A stretch of DNA of 64,000 nt from Cynocephalus volans. Lineage: Eukaryota > Chordata > Mammalia > Dermoptera > Cynocephalidae. The DNA is taken from the NCBI RefSeq assembly GCF_027409185.1, contig NC_084469.1, positions 30,246,293 through 30,310,292 of the forward strand, read 5' to 3'. Under the pieces are notes generated by a model. It saw only the letters and a program-made list of their open reading frames with translations. It was not told where the DNA came from and ran no database searches. Made by a program: the position numbers and the translations under genes. Shown here piece by piece: positions 36,501 to 47,868 of this stretch. Within the stretch, counting starts at the first letter, position 1. The number at the start of each line of letters is the position of its first letter.

Positions 36501-37370
36501 TGTCATTATTTTCATTAGTTTCAAGAAATCTTTTGATTTCCTGTTTAATTTCTTCTTGGACCCATATGTCATTAAGTAGAATGTTGTTTAATTACCATGT
36601 GTTTGTATAGTTTTCAGAGTTTTGTTTTTTATTGATTTCTAATTTTAATCCATTGTGATCAGAAAAAATACATGGAATAATTCCAATTTTTTTGAATTTG
36701 TTGAGACTTGCTTTGTGCCCTAGCATGTGGTCTATCCTGGAGAATGTTCCATGTGCTGATGAGAAGGATGAATATTCTGAGGATGTTGGATGGAATTTTC
36801 TGTATGTCTCTGCCAAGTTCAATTGGTCTAAAGTATTGTTTAGATCTTGCATTTCTCTGTTGATTTTTTGCCTAGATGATCTGTCCAATGATGAGAGTGG
36901 GGTGTTCAGGTCCCCGGCTATTAAGGTGTTAGTGTCTATCTCTTTCTTTAGATCTAATAGTGTTTGCTTTGTAAATCTGGCTGCTCTGACATTAGGTGCA
37001 TATATATTTATGATTGTTATGTCTTCTTGATGGATAGATCCTTTTATCATTATATAGTGGTCTTCTTCATCTCTTTTTATGGTTTTTGGTTTAAAGTCTA
37101 TTTTATCTGATATAAGAATAGCTACTCCATGTTGATTTTCATTTCTATTTTTGTGATATATCTTTTCCATCCTTTCAGTCTTAGTCTATTTTTGTCTTTA
37201 TAGGTCAAGTGAGTCTCTTGAATACAGCATATTGTTAGGTCCATCTTTTTAATCCAGTCAGTCAGTCTGTGTCTTTTGAATGGGGAATTTAATCCCTTTA
37301 CATTTAGAGTTATTATTGAAAAGTGTTGATTGAAAGGTCATGAGTAAAACACCTAGTATTTTACTAATTT
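33537..37370 (-). pseudogene. L1-D ORF2, disabled
   Basis: Recognisable minus-strand ORF2. The endonuclease part is at 36592-37170 with [11 protein letters not shown] and SDHNGL; RT palm pieces lie at 34971-35748 (IDAEKAFDK present); the C-terminal part is at 33813-34106 with [16 protein letters not shown], where the Cys/His ligands are intact. The start codon region near 37365 reads ATACTAGG instead of ATGCTAGG. Numerous frameshifts and stops separate these blocks. Confidence 0.88.
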
Positions 37371-37559
37371 TTGTTTAGATGTCTTAAGTACCTTTTGTTC
37401 CTTTTTTTCTAATTTTCTGTTTGTCTTCTCTATTTGTCGGTTTCTTGGGGGTGATAGATAAGCTATTTTTTTTGTCTTTTGTGAGCATTTTTGTTTTGCT
37501 GATAGATATTGTTCTTTCTCGCATATTCATGGCAGGGAGGGATGTTTTTGTGGTATCAA

Positions 37560-38516
37560 ACCCAGTACTTCCTTGAGAATTTCTTGTAGGGCTGGTCATG
37601 TGGTAGCAAACTCCTGCAGTTTTTGTCTGAGAAATATACTATTTGCCCTTCATTTCAGAAGAATAGCCTTGCTGGGTAAAGTATTCTTGGCTGACAATTT
37701 TTGTCCTTTAGTGCTTTGAATATTTCATCCCATTCTTTTCTGGCTTTTAGGGTTTCTGATGAAAAGTCTGATGTTATTCTGATTGGGGATCCTTTCTAGG
37801 TGATTTGCTGCTTCTCTCTTGCAGTTTTTAAGATTCTCTCTTTGTCTTTGAGTTTTGCCAGTTTCATTATCACATGTTTTGGGGAGGACCTTTTAGGGCT
37901 GAATGTGTTTGGTGATCTTTGGCTTCCTGAATCTGGAGATCTGTGACTTTCCCTGGACCTGGGAAGTTTTCTGCTATTATTTCATTGAATATGTTCTCAA
38001 TGCCATTTCCTTTTTCTTCCCCTTCTGGAATACCTGTGATTTGGATATTTGAGTGCTTAAGGTTGTCATTTGTCTCTCTTGGATTTTCTTCAATTTTTTA
38101 AATTCTTTTTTCTGATCTGCCTGTGTTAATTCAAACAGCCTATCTTCAGTGTCAGAAATTCTCTCTTCTGTTTGTTTAAGTCTGCTGGTTAAACTCTCTG
38201 TTGTGTTTTTTATTTCATTGAATGAATCCTTCAGCTCCACGAGCTCAGCTACATTCTTTTTCAAGGCATTGATTTCTTTGTACATTTCTTCCTTCATATC
38301 CTGGATACTTTTTCTCACTTCATTGTGTTGTCTAACTAAGTTCTTTTATATCTCATTTAGTTTCCTTAGAATAGTTACTCTAAATTCCTTGTCTGTCATT
38401 TCAAAGACTTCCTGTTCTACAGGATCTAGGGCTTCAGAGTTATTATTTTCCTTTGTTGGTGGTATACTTTCTTGATTTTTCATATTTCTTGTATCTTTCC
38501 TTTGGTGTTTTGTCAT
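37560..38516 (-). pseudogene. L1-D ORF1, disabled
   Basis: ORF1 start at 38516 (MTKHQRKDTRN). A Gln-to-TAA type stop near 38347 is followed by an open coiled-coil segment (37977-38318, KKNVAELVELKDSF). A later frameshift leads into the decayed RRM and C-terminal domain near 37600-37960. Confidence 0.85.
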
Positions 38517-38589
38517 TGTGGCCGGGGGTATCTCAGTCCACTCATTTCACCCTGATGTTTGGCTTGGATCTTGAAGGGACTGCCATTTC

Positions 38590-39060
38590 TGGGCAGCAGG
38601 AACTAGCCTGGGCCAGAAGTCCCACCCCACCTGTCTTCTCTGGCTTGGTTGGCTTGGGGTGTGGGGTCTGTGAGCCTCCTAGGATGCTCCCAGATGCGGG
38701 GACCAGCCTGGGTCAGAAGTCCCACCCTGCCCGCCTTCTCCAGCTGAGCTGGCTTGGGGTGTGGGAACTCTGAGCCTCTTAAGTCACTCCCAGTGGTGGG
38801 AACCAGCCTGGGCTGGAAGTCCTGCCCCACCTGCCTTCCCTGGGATGTGGGATCCCTGAGGCTGTTAAGTCTCTCTCGGCAGTGGAGGCCAGCCTGGGCT
38901 GGAGGTCCAGGACAACCTGTCTTCTCCAGCGTGGCTGGCTCAGGGTGTGGGGGCCCACCAGTCTCTTAAGTCCCACCCATGGCAGGGACTGGCCTGGGCC
39001 GGAAGTCCCACCCTGTCTACCTTCTCTGGCCCAGCAGGCTCAGGACATGTGGGCCCAGAA
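38590..39060 (-). repeat. Tandem monomer array in L1-D 5' UTR
   Basis: Five related units of about 100 bp, each with (AC)CAGCCTGGGC(T/C)GGAAGTCC and GGCT(C/T)GGGGTGTGGG. The anchor motif occurs near 38604, 38705, 38803, 38891 and 38990. The units differ by small indels. They are not obviously the same monomer as in L1-A. Confidence 0.8.
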
Positions 39061-39238
39061 GTTCTAAAGTCTCTCTACACAACGGGGAGCAACTTGAACT
39101 GAGCTCCCGTGGTGCGCAGCTCCTGTCTGCTCCAGTGCAGATCTTGGGTCCTCCATCACTGCTCCTCAATAGCTGTAGATTGGTCCCTGTGGGAGAGAGC
39201 AACACTAGGGACTGACTACTCTGCCATCTTGACCGGAA

Positions 39239-39675
39239 ATCTCAGTGTGGTTTTGATTTGCATTTCCCTGATGGTTAGTGATGTTGAGCATTTTGTCATG
39301 TGTCTGTTGGCCATTTGTGTATCTTCCTTTGAGAAATGCCTATTCAGTTCCTTTGCCCATTTTTTAATTGGATTATTTGTTTGTTTACTGTGAAGCTGCT
39401 TGAGTTCTTTGTATATTCCAGATATTAATCCCTTGTCAGATGTATAGTTTTCAAATATTTTCTCCCACTCTGTAGGTTGTCTTTTCACTCTGTTTGCTGT
39501 TTCTTTTGCCATGCAGAAGATTTTTAGTTTGATATAATCCCATTTGTTTATTTTTTCTTTTGTTGCCTGTACTTTTGGGGTCTTATTCATAAAGTCTTTG
39601 CCCAGTCCTACTTCCTCTACTTCCTGAAGCATTTCCCCTGTGTTTTCTTTTAGGATTTTTATAGTTTCAGGATGT
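39239..39675 (-). mobile_element. L1-C, ORF2 part upstream of L1-D
   Basis: Minus-strand ORF2 coding remnant ([34 protein letters not shown]) continuing from 33336 across L1-D. It ends near [18 protein letters not shown], where the orientation of L1 sequence switches. Confidence 0.85.
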
Positions 39676-40240
39676 AGGACTAGGCAAAGGCTTTATGAAT
39701 GTGACCCCAAAAGCACAAGCAACAGCATTTGACAGAGTGCTAATGTTTAGAATATATGTAGAACTCAAACAACTCCATAGTAAAAAAATAAATAGCCTAT
39801 TTAAAAAATGGGCAGGAGAGGTCAATAGACATTTCTCAAAAGAAGACATGCTAGTGGCCAATGAGTATATGAAGATATGCTCGATATCACTAATCATCAC
39901 GGAAGTGTAAATCAAAACCACAATGAGGTACCATCTAATCCCAGTTAGACTGGCTGTTATCAAAAAGACAGGAAATAAGTGCTGGTGAGGATGTGGAGAA
40001 AGGGGAACAATACACTGCTGGTGGGATTGTAAATTAGCACAGCCATTAGGGAAAACAGTATGGAGGTCATGTCAAAGGGATACCTGCACTCCCATGTTTA
40101 TTGCAGCTCTATTTACAATAGCCAAGAGTTGGAACCAACCTAAATGTCCATTGACAGATGACTGGATAAGGAAAATGTGGTACATATATTAAACGGAATA
40201 CTACTCAGCCATAAGAAAGAAATTCCGACATTTGCTGAGT
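39676..40240 (+). mobile_element. Old L1 ORF2 3' fragment, plus strand
   Basis: Plus-strand remnant of the ORF2 C-terminus (TGACCCCAAAAGCACAAGC, ATTTCTCAAAAGAAGACATG, then GGTGGGATTGTAAATTAGCAC, then AAATGTCCATTGACAGATGA). It overlaps in family coordinates with the minus-strand piece next to it, so the two form a diverged inverted repeat. Confidence 0.8.
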
Positions 40241-40737
40241 TTTGTTTTTTGATTTTGTTACCTGCAACTTTACTGAATTTATGTTAGTTCTAACAGTTAT
40301 TGCTTTGAATTTTTAGGGTTTTCTGCATATATGATCATGTCATCTGGAAACAAATAATTTGACTTCTATTTCTGCTTAAATGTCCTTCTTCCTTTCTTCC
40401 TCTTTCCTTCCTTTCTTCCTCCCTCTTTCCCTTCCTTCCTTTCTTTTTTTTTCAAATTGCTATAGCTTTGACTTCCAGTACTATGTTGAATAGAAGTGGT
40501 AAGAGTGGGCATCCTCGCCTTGTACCAGAACTTAGAGAAAAAGCTCTCAGTTTTTCCTCTTTGATTATGATGTTAACTGTTGACTTCTCATATATGGCCT
40601 TTACTGTATTGAGGTAAGTTCCTTCTATACTCATTTGGTTAAAGGTTTTTATCATAAAAAAATGTTGAATTTTGTGAAAAGTTTCCTCTGCTTCTATTGA
40701 GATGATCATATCTCAATGATCATATTTCTTTCATTTT

Positions 40738-40752
40738 TAAAATTCATTCTCT
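40738..40752. repeat. TSD of the CYN SINE, left copy
   Basis: TAAAATTCATTCTCT, exactly repeated at 40899-40913. Confidence 0.9.
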
Positions 40753-40898
40753 CTTTTTTTTTTTTTTTTTGGCTTTTTTGTGGCCGGCGCTCAGCCAGTG
40801 AGTGCACTGGCCAGTCCTATATAGGATCCGAACCCACGGCGGGAGCGTCGCTGCGCTCTCAGTGCCCCACTCTCCCGAGTGCGCCACGGGCTCGGCCC
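40753..40898 (-). mobile_element. CYN-type tRNA-derived SINE
   Basis: On the minus strand: a tRNA-like head with A box TGGCGCACTCGGGAGAG and B box GGTTCGGATCC, then CTATATAGGA, a GTGCACTCACTGGCTGAGCG segment and an A-rich tail. The match to the colugo CYN SINE family is from memory. Inserted into an old L1 with a perfect 15-bp TSD. Confidence 0.85.
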
Positions 40899-41096
40899 TA
40901 AAATTCATTCTCTTAATGATTTTTTTTTCATTCTCTTAATGTGGTATATCATATTGATTGATTCGCCTATGTTGAACCATTTTTGCATCCCACGGAAAAG
41001 TCCCACTTGATTATGGTGAATAATGTGCTGTTGAGTTGGGTTTGCTAGTATTTCACTGAGGATTTTTACACCTGTATTCAACAGGGATTTTGACAT

Positions 41097-41580
41097 GCAG
41101 CACCCACTCCAGGTGGGTGCAGCAGCAGCTGTGTCTCCAAGGGTAGGGGGTGCAGTGACTTGGGCTCTGGGCGGCTCTGTCAGCTGGAATCAGCATTGGC
41201 AAAGACTGTGGAGGTTTCGGTGGGGAAGGATGCTGCTGTCCAAGGTGGGTGAGGACTGCTGGTCTGAGATGGAGAAAGCTGCTGGGGTCCTCCTGTTTTT
41301 CTTTTCTCTCCTGGGGGAAACTGCTGCTGAGGGAATCCCTCTCGGCTTCAAGCTTTTCCAGCCCTGGGGGATGGGTTGATGTCAGAAAATGTTTCACATT
41401 CTTTTCTACATCACCGTCCTTGGTTTCTGTGCTCCACTGTTTTGCTGAAGCTTCTTAATTGTACTCTGAAACTCTCCCAGATCTATCTTTATCCACTAGT
41501 AGTTGTTAAATCATTGTGTTTGTAGGGGAAGGAAGGCTGGGACCTCCTAGACACCAGCTTGCTGATGTTGCTGCACAATG
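41097..41580 (-). mobile_element. Old L1 5' UTR-like segment
   Basis: GC-rich, no coding potential. The end GGAAGGCTGGGACCTCCTAG, then CAGCTTGCTGATGTTG resembles the antisense of old L1 5' ends. Family assignment uncertain. Confidence 0.5.
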
Positions 41581-41589
41581 CCCAGATTG

Positions 41590-43480
41590 GATTTTGTCTG
41601 TTATTTTCTCATAGGTATATTGAAGTTATGCAATTTTTGGCAGGAGTACCACAGAAATGATGTTATGTCCTACTCAGTGCATCATATCAGAAGGCCCATG
41701 ATTTGTTCCAACATTGTTGATGCTAACCTTGACCACTGGAAGAGGTGATATATAAGGTCTGTGTACTGAAGATATACAACTTTTCCTTTGTAATGAATAA
41801 ATACCCTGCAACAATTGTTACTGTGATGTTTGCCAAATGTTCATTTTTCTAATTCCATCATGTCTTTTAAATCTATTAGTTGAAACTATATCTCAAAAAA
41901 ATTTTTGTTCTTATTCATTCATTCATTTGTTCATCACTCATTCATTTACTAATCCATTTATATCAGTATGATATACTTCTTTTAATTTTATTCTGACTTA
42001 TAATTCATTACTACATTTATTTTCTTCCCCTATTGTACCAAACTTGGTCAATGGGAGCCCTTCAAGTTGGTTTTTCTGTCTTTTGGCAAGCTTACATCAT
42101 TCTTTGGGCACTTTCTGCCTTTCTGACATCAAAAAATGTCCCAGTCTCATCTTTTCTTTTCCCTGCCCCAAACTGAAATTAGTACATTTTTCAAAGAAGA
42201 CTTTATTTCTCTTGGAAGAGATTTGGGTGATGGATGTGCTCATTGCTATTAATGTGTCATTGCTTCTAGGTCATCTCAATGGACAGAGCCAAGAAATATA
42301 TGTATAAATATGCACACACATAGATACACACACCTCTATATTTATCTATCTGTCTGTTTATTTATCTATCCATCCATGCATCTGTTGTCTACCTACCTAT
42401 CTATCTATCTTCTTCAAAACTTTAAGCTTACACCTGTAACTCCAATTCCAGGGCAACACCACAGGGTTCATTCTAGCCTTTCCCCTTTCCATATTTGTAA
42501 CTCCCTTCTGCAACAGTAAGCAACCTGGCTCTTATTATCCACATTATAGTTACTTATTTGCTCAGTCTTAGAATACAAATAAAGTAGTTTCAGAATTACT
42601 GACTAACCCATACCACTGCAAAAACCAAACCAAGAACAAGAGTACAATATATTTTTTACAGTTAAAGTTGTCTTTATTCTGAACACATATAGTCAAATTA
42701 ACACATTCAGGAGTTCCTTGGATTAGTTCTCAATCCACTTTTCAGTGTAGCTTTGTCATTCATTTGAAATACAGCGAGGTTTGTTTGTTTCTGGTAGCAT
42801 CTGTTTTGGTTGGTTTTCTCCTATCCTTGATTTTATATGCATATCTGTATCTATATCTATACGTACGTTTATGTAACTCAGTCTACCTGCTTAAATGGTA
42901 TGTTTTATAATCTTTTAAGACAGTCTCTCCCCCTGCCTCCCACTGTCTGTCAAATGAGTCACATGACCACACTGACAGGGGGCAGGAAGAATTAACCTAA
43001 GTAATTATTGCACACAGTATTTTGACTGTATACCATCATACTAGTAATTATTCATACTAATACTAAATGAACTGTAAAGAAATACACTCTAGTTATTTGT
43101 TTTGCACAGTGGTATAAGTTAGAAATTCTGAGACAACTTTATGTATATTCCAAAATTGAGGGTTTTTTTTCTAGCGCTTTTCTGTAGGAAGAACAAGGAA
43201 AGCAGTGGCCACAGAGGTGCTGGTGGGTGGGGCTTGCTGAATCTAAGCTCTAATCACAATTGCAGCAGCTGCACTTAGAGGACCGATGCTGGACACCCGC
43301 TCTGGGGGAGGGCAACAGCGGTGGCCCAGGAACCCACATTCATGGAGAGTTTGCAGGTGGAGCAGCAACATGTCCAGAGCCTGAAGTTTTCTGACATCCA
43401 CTGTCCCTGGTGCCCCTTGTCCCAAACTTCTTCTGGCTAGAGGCTCACAAACCACCACTGTGTCTCAGTTCTTGTCCTTT
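41590..43480 (-). mobile_element. Ancient L1M-like sequence
   Basis: Contains several blocks I recognise from ancient L1M internal/5' regions in antisense, such as GTGTCATTGCTTCTAGGTCATCTCAATGGACAGAGC (split here in two: 42254-42272 and 42273-42288) and TTCATTCTAGCCTTTCCCCT (42468-42487). A degenerate TCTA microsatellite lies at 42340-42411. Confidence 0.55.
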
Positions 43481-43499
43481 CGATTTCCTACCAAGCTTA

Positions 43500-45050
43500 G
43501 GATGACCTTTATTAAAGACTCAGAAAAAAGTCTGCACTGAAATGAGAATGACAATGACTTTGCATGTTTTCTACCGTCTCAATGGGTGATTCTCTTCACA
43601 CAAGACGTCCTAATTTTAGCAGAGGCCTTTTGTGACTTAATTAAAGTTCTGTCATTGCTAATGTCAAAGAATATATTTTTGGATAGATGGAGTGGACTCT
43701 CTAGTTTGCCCCAAGAGACAGGTATTTAATAACTTCTCATGAAAGCAATCCCAGTATTGTAGGACCACATCCTTCCTCTTCTAAGAAATTCTCTTGAGGG
43801 GATGAATGGGGGGGCATGGGAAATTACAAAGCTCCAGTCTCCCACAGAACCCCCAAGAGTACTCACACTGAGGCTACCTGAGAAATAAATAGATAGGACA
43901 AGTCCCTTTATAGCCCAGGGCTGGGGACATGGGGTTATTCCAGAGGTATTGCTGTTAATGAACAGAAATTCCCCTATCTGCAGTCCTGGTGAAGTTGGCA
44001 TGTAGGAAAGTCCTGCTGCAGCAGAGACAGACAGGCAACCTGGCCATGAGCCTGTGATCATAGTCTCTCTCCAGGTAAGGACAGCCTTTGAGCTCTTGGA
44101 CAGTATTTTCATGTTAATTTCCAACTAAGTAGAGGACTGAAGAAGCAGCAACAGGTCATTGTGGTGGTGACTGAGAGGAACGCAGGGAGGAAGGTAAGCC
44201 TCACAGCTGAGGTGGGACACAGGGCCTGAGGCAGGCCCTGTTCACCACAGCAAACACGGACCGAGCATGTCCCCAATGCTGCGAGGAATGTGAAGGTAAG
44301 TAAGGCATTGTCCCCATCTCTGAAGAGTCTCAGTCAAGAACAGAAGAAAATTCTAAGCATTTGATAATGAAAGTATAATGAAATCTTTACACTTGCACTG
44401 TTTGGGAGGAAAGATGATATAAGTCTAAAAGCCTTTTCGAACAGAAGACAAGAGATTTCCAAGGCAGTCTATGGCAGCCACCAGAGGAGGGGTATAGAAA
44501 CCAGGTGGTGGGGGACAGCAGACAAAAGAGTACCCTGCAGGCTGGTGCGGTAGGGACGGTTCCACAAACAAGGTGTGATTTAGAGCCAGCCCTCTATGCA
44601 GGTGGACCAGCTGGTGAAAAAAGCATTTTCCCTCACACAGAAGAAATCCCAGATGGATCTTTTAGGATGGCTGTGAGTTCCATACTCTGTCCACGTAGGG
44701 ACACTCAGAAAGCTGGGCACTCTTAAAAAAGAGGGTCTGTGCTTTAACTGAAAAATTCCTTCCTATGGGACCAATCCTTTACATTAGGGGGTCCCAGGTT
44801 TGGGTGGGAATGGAGCATGTCTGCTTATCACTTGTTCTGCATCAGGGCAGACTATAATGGGCCATTGCACTGAGTTGCACACAGTACAGAGTTCTAGATT
44901 TCTTGGAATATATGGTCAATGGAATCCACCCACCCTGCCACACACACCCACAAATTCAGGGAAACTAGCTTTTCTTACTTTTACTTCCATGTGTCTCAGT
45001 TTTATGATGGTAAAACAGATGGTAAATTTGACGAGTTACGCATCTCCGTG
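43500..45050. other. Single-copy DNA, no gene recognised
   Basis: No long ORF, splice-supported gene or clear repeat that I can name. Confidence 0.5.
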
Positions 45051-45059
45051 TTCATGCCT

Positions 45060-45200
45060 TCCTTCACTCAGGCACTGAATGTTTATTGGTCATCTCTTTT
45101 GTGCCAGGTATTATCTTAGGTGTTGGGGAATTACAGTGGTAAACAGGACACACAGGGCCCAACTTACTGAAGCTTTCATCTGGTGGTAAAGCTGGACTTA
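45060..45200 (+). repeat. L2/MIR-class ancient repeat
   Basis: TTTATTGGTCATCTCTTTTG, GTGCCAGGTATTATCTTAGG and GTTGGGGAATTACAGTGGTA follow the common L2-type 3' end order (tattgagcacctactatgtgccagg... in consensus). Confidence 0.6.
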
Positions 45201-45689
45201 CTCAAGTAAGTAGCAGAATTTATAGAATGTTGAAATAGGGGCAGTGAAGGTGTATGTCAGACAGAAGACCCAACAAGATGAGGAAAGTATGCAAATGCCT
45301 CTTTGGGATGTTTATATTGTGACCCAAAGGATGAGTAGGAAGGGGGTTGGCAGCGGTGGAGCAGAGTGCTCAAGGCAGAAGGAAGAGTAAATGCGAACAT
45401 TCAGATGTGAAGTTCAACATTCAACTGTGTGTTCAAGTAATTGAAAAATATCACATTTGGCTCTGACAGAGCAGACACAGCATCAGATTGATGACAACGT
45501 GGATAGGAGCAGTCACAGGGAGACCATCAGGGTCAGGCTGGCACTGAGGAAAGGAACTCAGGAGACACAGGGAATGATCTGTTGGGCCAGCAAGTGAATC
45601 AGAATGGACAACAGGTGGCCAGAGGAAGCTATTTGTGTCCAAATGCAGGCTCTCCATGGCCATTGTCCTTTCCAAAGCACACCGTACCA

Positions 45690-45850
45690 ATGCAGGGCAT
45701 CTGGAGTCAGAAGAGGAAAGATGAGATCAGATTCTGCTGTTGATCAGTGTGTGACCTTGGGGCAGCTGACTCAGCCTTTCTGAGCCTCAGTTTCCTCACT
45801 TAGCACAGGCTGACAGCAAGGTCTATCTCCAGTGACTCTGGGGGTATCTA
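45690..45850 (+). repeat. MIR SINE
   Basis: Contains GTGTGTGACCTTGGGGCAGC, then TCTGAGCCTCAGTTTCCTCA, the conserved MIR core. Confidence 0.85.
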
Positions 45851-47755
45851 AAAAATTCCAGGTCAGGGCCCCTAGAAGGACTCACTGAATGAAGTTCCCT
45901 TCCCTTTAACATCATCCCCCCCGCCCCCAGGGAGGCTCTGCTGGAGACATGTTCTGTTAAGTTTTCCTTCACAGGAAATGCTCCTTTACCTGGGGTGGGT
46001 GAGGTTCTTGCTCTGAGCCTGTACTCTCAGGTCTGGCAGAGCCAGGCTTCTTGCTCAGTAGTTTGAATCCTTAGTCCAGGTGAGGGCACATGGCCCTCAG
46101 AGGTTACTCTCACTCTGAAGTTTCTGTCCAGCCCCTGAGATCCAGTGCCTCCTGTCCTTGCTGCTCAAGGAGGTGCTCGTCTCTCCTCACCTCTCTGCTC
46201 CTGTCTGTTGCTGGCAGCTTGTGGAACATGGTCCCTTCCCTGCAGCTCTTTCCCCTGCACCGTCTCTGGATGGACTCGTCCCAGAGACTCTGAGTTTCCC
46301 AGGAGTCCTCACCACTGAAAGGAGTCTGTCCCCTTCAGGAGAGCTTACCTATAATGCCTCAAACTTCCTTACCTGTAATGTCTCTCCCTCCTCCCTTCTG
46401 TTAAAAGAATGAGAGCGCTGGACTTGAATGAGGTGCTGTGGGCATCCACTAATTCAGTTTTCGTTTTCACCAGGAATCCTCTCACCAGCATCCCGGGAGA
46501 GGCTGTTTTGCCTGTTGAGGGTGCACTGATCAGCAGCTCCCCGACAACAGAGCATCCTGCACCAATTCAGATCAGGTTCCCATTTTACCTTGTGACTCTG
46601 GAAGTCTGGCCACTTCTTAGTACTGTCCAGATGTGCTTTTAAAATACTTTTTAGTTAATATTATATTATATGCATTTACTTGTATTATTACATGTTCCTC
46701 AAAACAGGATTTTAACGATGCATGTTTTCTCCTCCTATCAATGCAGACATCCTCTCACCCCCCTCTCCTCTCCTCTCTAGCCACTCTGAGCCACTCGAAG
46801 TGCTCTGAGATTACCATGATTCATTTTGCCTCAGCTCAGATATAACATCCTGTAGAAAATGCTCCTTGACCAAGGAAACTGAATTAAATGTCCCTCCAGT
46901 TTTGGGGATACATTCTTGTGTCGCTATGGCATGCTGTACATCTCTGCATTGCAATTTCACAGGTTTGTATTGTGTTTCTACTCTGCCTCCATACTGTTTG
47001 AGGCAATGATGATACAGTAGTGAACGAGCAGGAAAAGGAACTTACTTCCTTGGAGGACAAAAAGACAGTGAACAAGTGAACACAAGTGACAATCTTAGCA
47101 TGTAGAGAGTGCCGTGAAGTTATCGAGCATACCATACCGTTTGATAGACAGACAGTAACCGGTATGTGAAGTGGCTTCTTTAAATAAAGAAGTCAAGAAA
47201 GGACTCTGAGGAGAAGACATTTGAGCTGAGACTTAAAAGCTGAGAGTCATTAATAATTTAATTGGAATTGGATTCTCTTTATATTTTGATTTGGGCAAGG
47301 TTAGAATTTTGATGATAGATTTTTCCCAGCCTAGAACATGGTGTGTCTTTTCTAGTTTTCTTATCTTGCTGATTTTCTTCATACCATTTTATAGTCTTCT
47401 TTTTATAGGTCTTATGCTTTACTTGTTGCACTTATTTTTAAGAATTTTATAGATTTTCTTGTTATTGTTGCTGCTGGGATTTTGTTTTTCAATTTCTGTT
47501 CCTAGCTTGTGGTTGCTAAAATTGAGAAAATCTGTTTTTATGTGTACCTTTTATATCCAGCCTTCTTGTGGAAACAATCTCTATTCCCAGATATTTGCAG
47601 TGTTCCTGGCATGTAGTTCACACTTAATATATATTTGCTGAATGAGTGAAAGTCATACTGTTAGTACTGAAAGTGGCATCTGCTCTTGCCTCATGGCAGA
47701 GCTCCTCTTTGGGGAGAGAGACAGCTTTAAGTTCACCCAGAAAGTGGGAGGTAGA
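45850..47755. other. Single-copy DNA with faint L2-type remnants
   Basis: 46980-47230 has an L2/MIR-like stretch (ACAGTAGTGAACGAGCAGGA, then TCTGAGGAGAAGACATTTGA). No genes recognised. Confidence 0.4.
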
Positions 47756-47759
47756 AATC

Positions 47760-47868
47760 AACCTGATGTAGTTGAAGACAAGAGCCCAAGTTTTAGGGTT
47801 TCAGAGAACTGGGCTTGAGTCTTGATCCTACCACTTAAAGACTGTGTAAATTAGGCAAGTCATTTTTA
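47760..47868 (+). repeat. MIR SINE, left part
   Basis: GAACTGGGCTTGAGTCTTGA, then TACCACTTAAAGACTGTG, AGGCAAGTCATTTTTA. The MIR is interrupted here by L1-E and resumes at 49479. Confidence 0.8.
47853..47868. repeat. TSD of L1-E, left copy
   Basis: AGGCAAGTCATTTTTA, repeated with one change (C to A) at 49479-49494. Confidence 0.9.

Larger units (their letters stand above)
33337..39238 (-). mobile_element. L1-D: full-length LINE-1
   Basis: About 5.9 kb, minus strand. From its 5' end at 39238 it has a 5' UTR beginning CCGGTCAAGATGGCAG, a GC-rich repeat array, ORF1 (start 38516), ORF2, and a short 3' UTR with CT-rich sequence and a weak A/T tail at 33337. It is more diverged than L1-A or L1-B, and all frames are broken. 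It is inserted in the same orientation into older L1-C. Confidence 0.88.
40243..41095 (-). mobile_element. Old L1 RT-region fragment, minus strand
   Basis: Minus-strand ORF2 RT region ([44 protein letters not shown]). The Asp of the AFDK motif is not conserved. A CYN SINE interrupts it at 40753-40898, and a TTCC-rich simple tract lies at 40379-40450. Confidence 0.8.

Noticed and set aside
40899-40960. Short repeated CATTCTCTTAATG after the CYN SINE
   Set aside because: A small duplication next to the TSD; noted but too short to interpret.
39676-41095. Twin-priming inversion of a single L1
   Set aside because: In a twin-primed copy the inverted piece should be 5' of the sense piece; here the arms overlap the same ORF2 region, so separate fragments are more likely.
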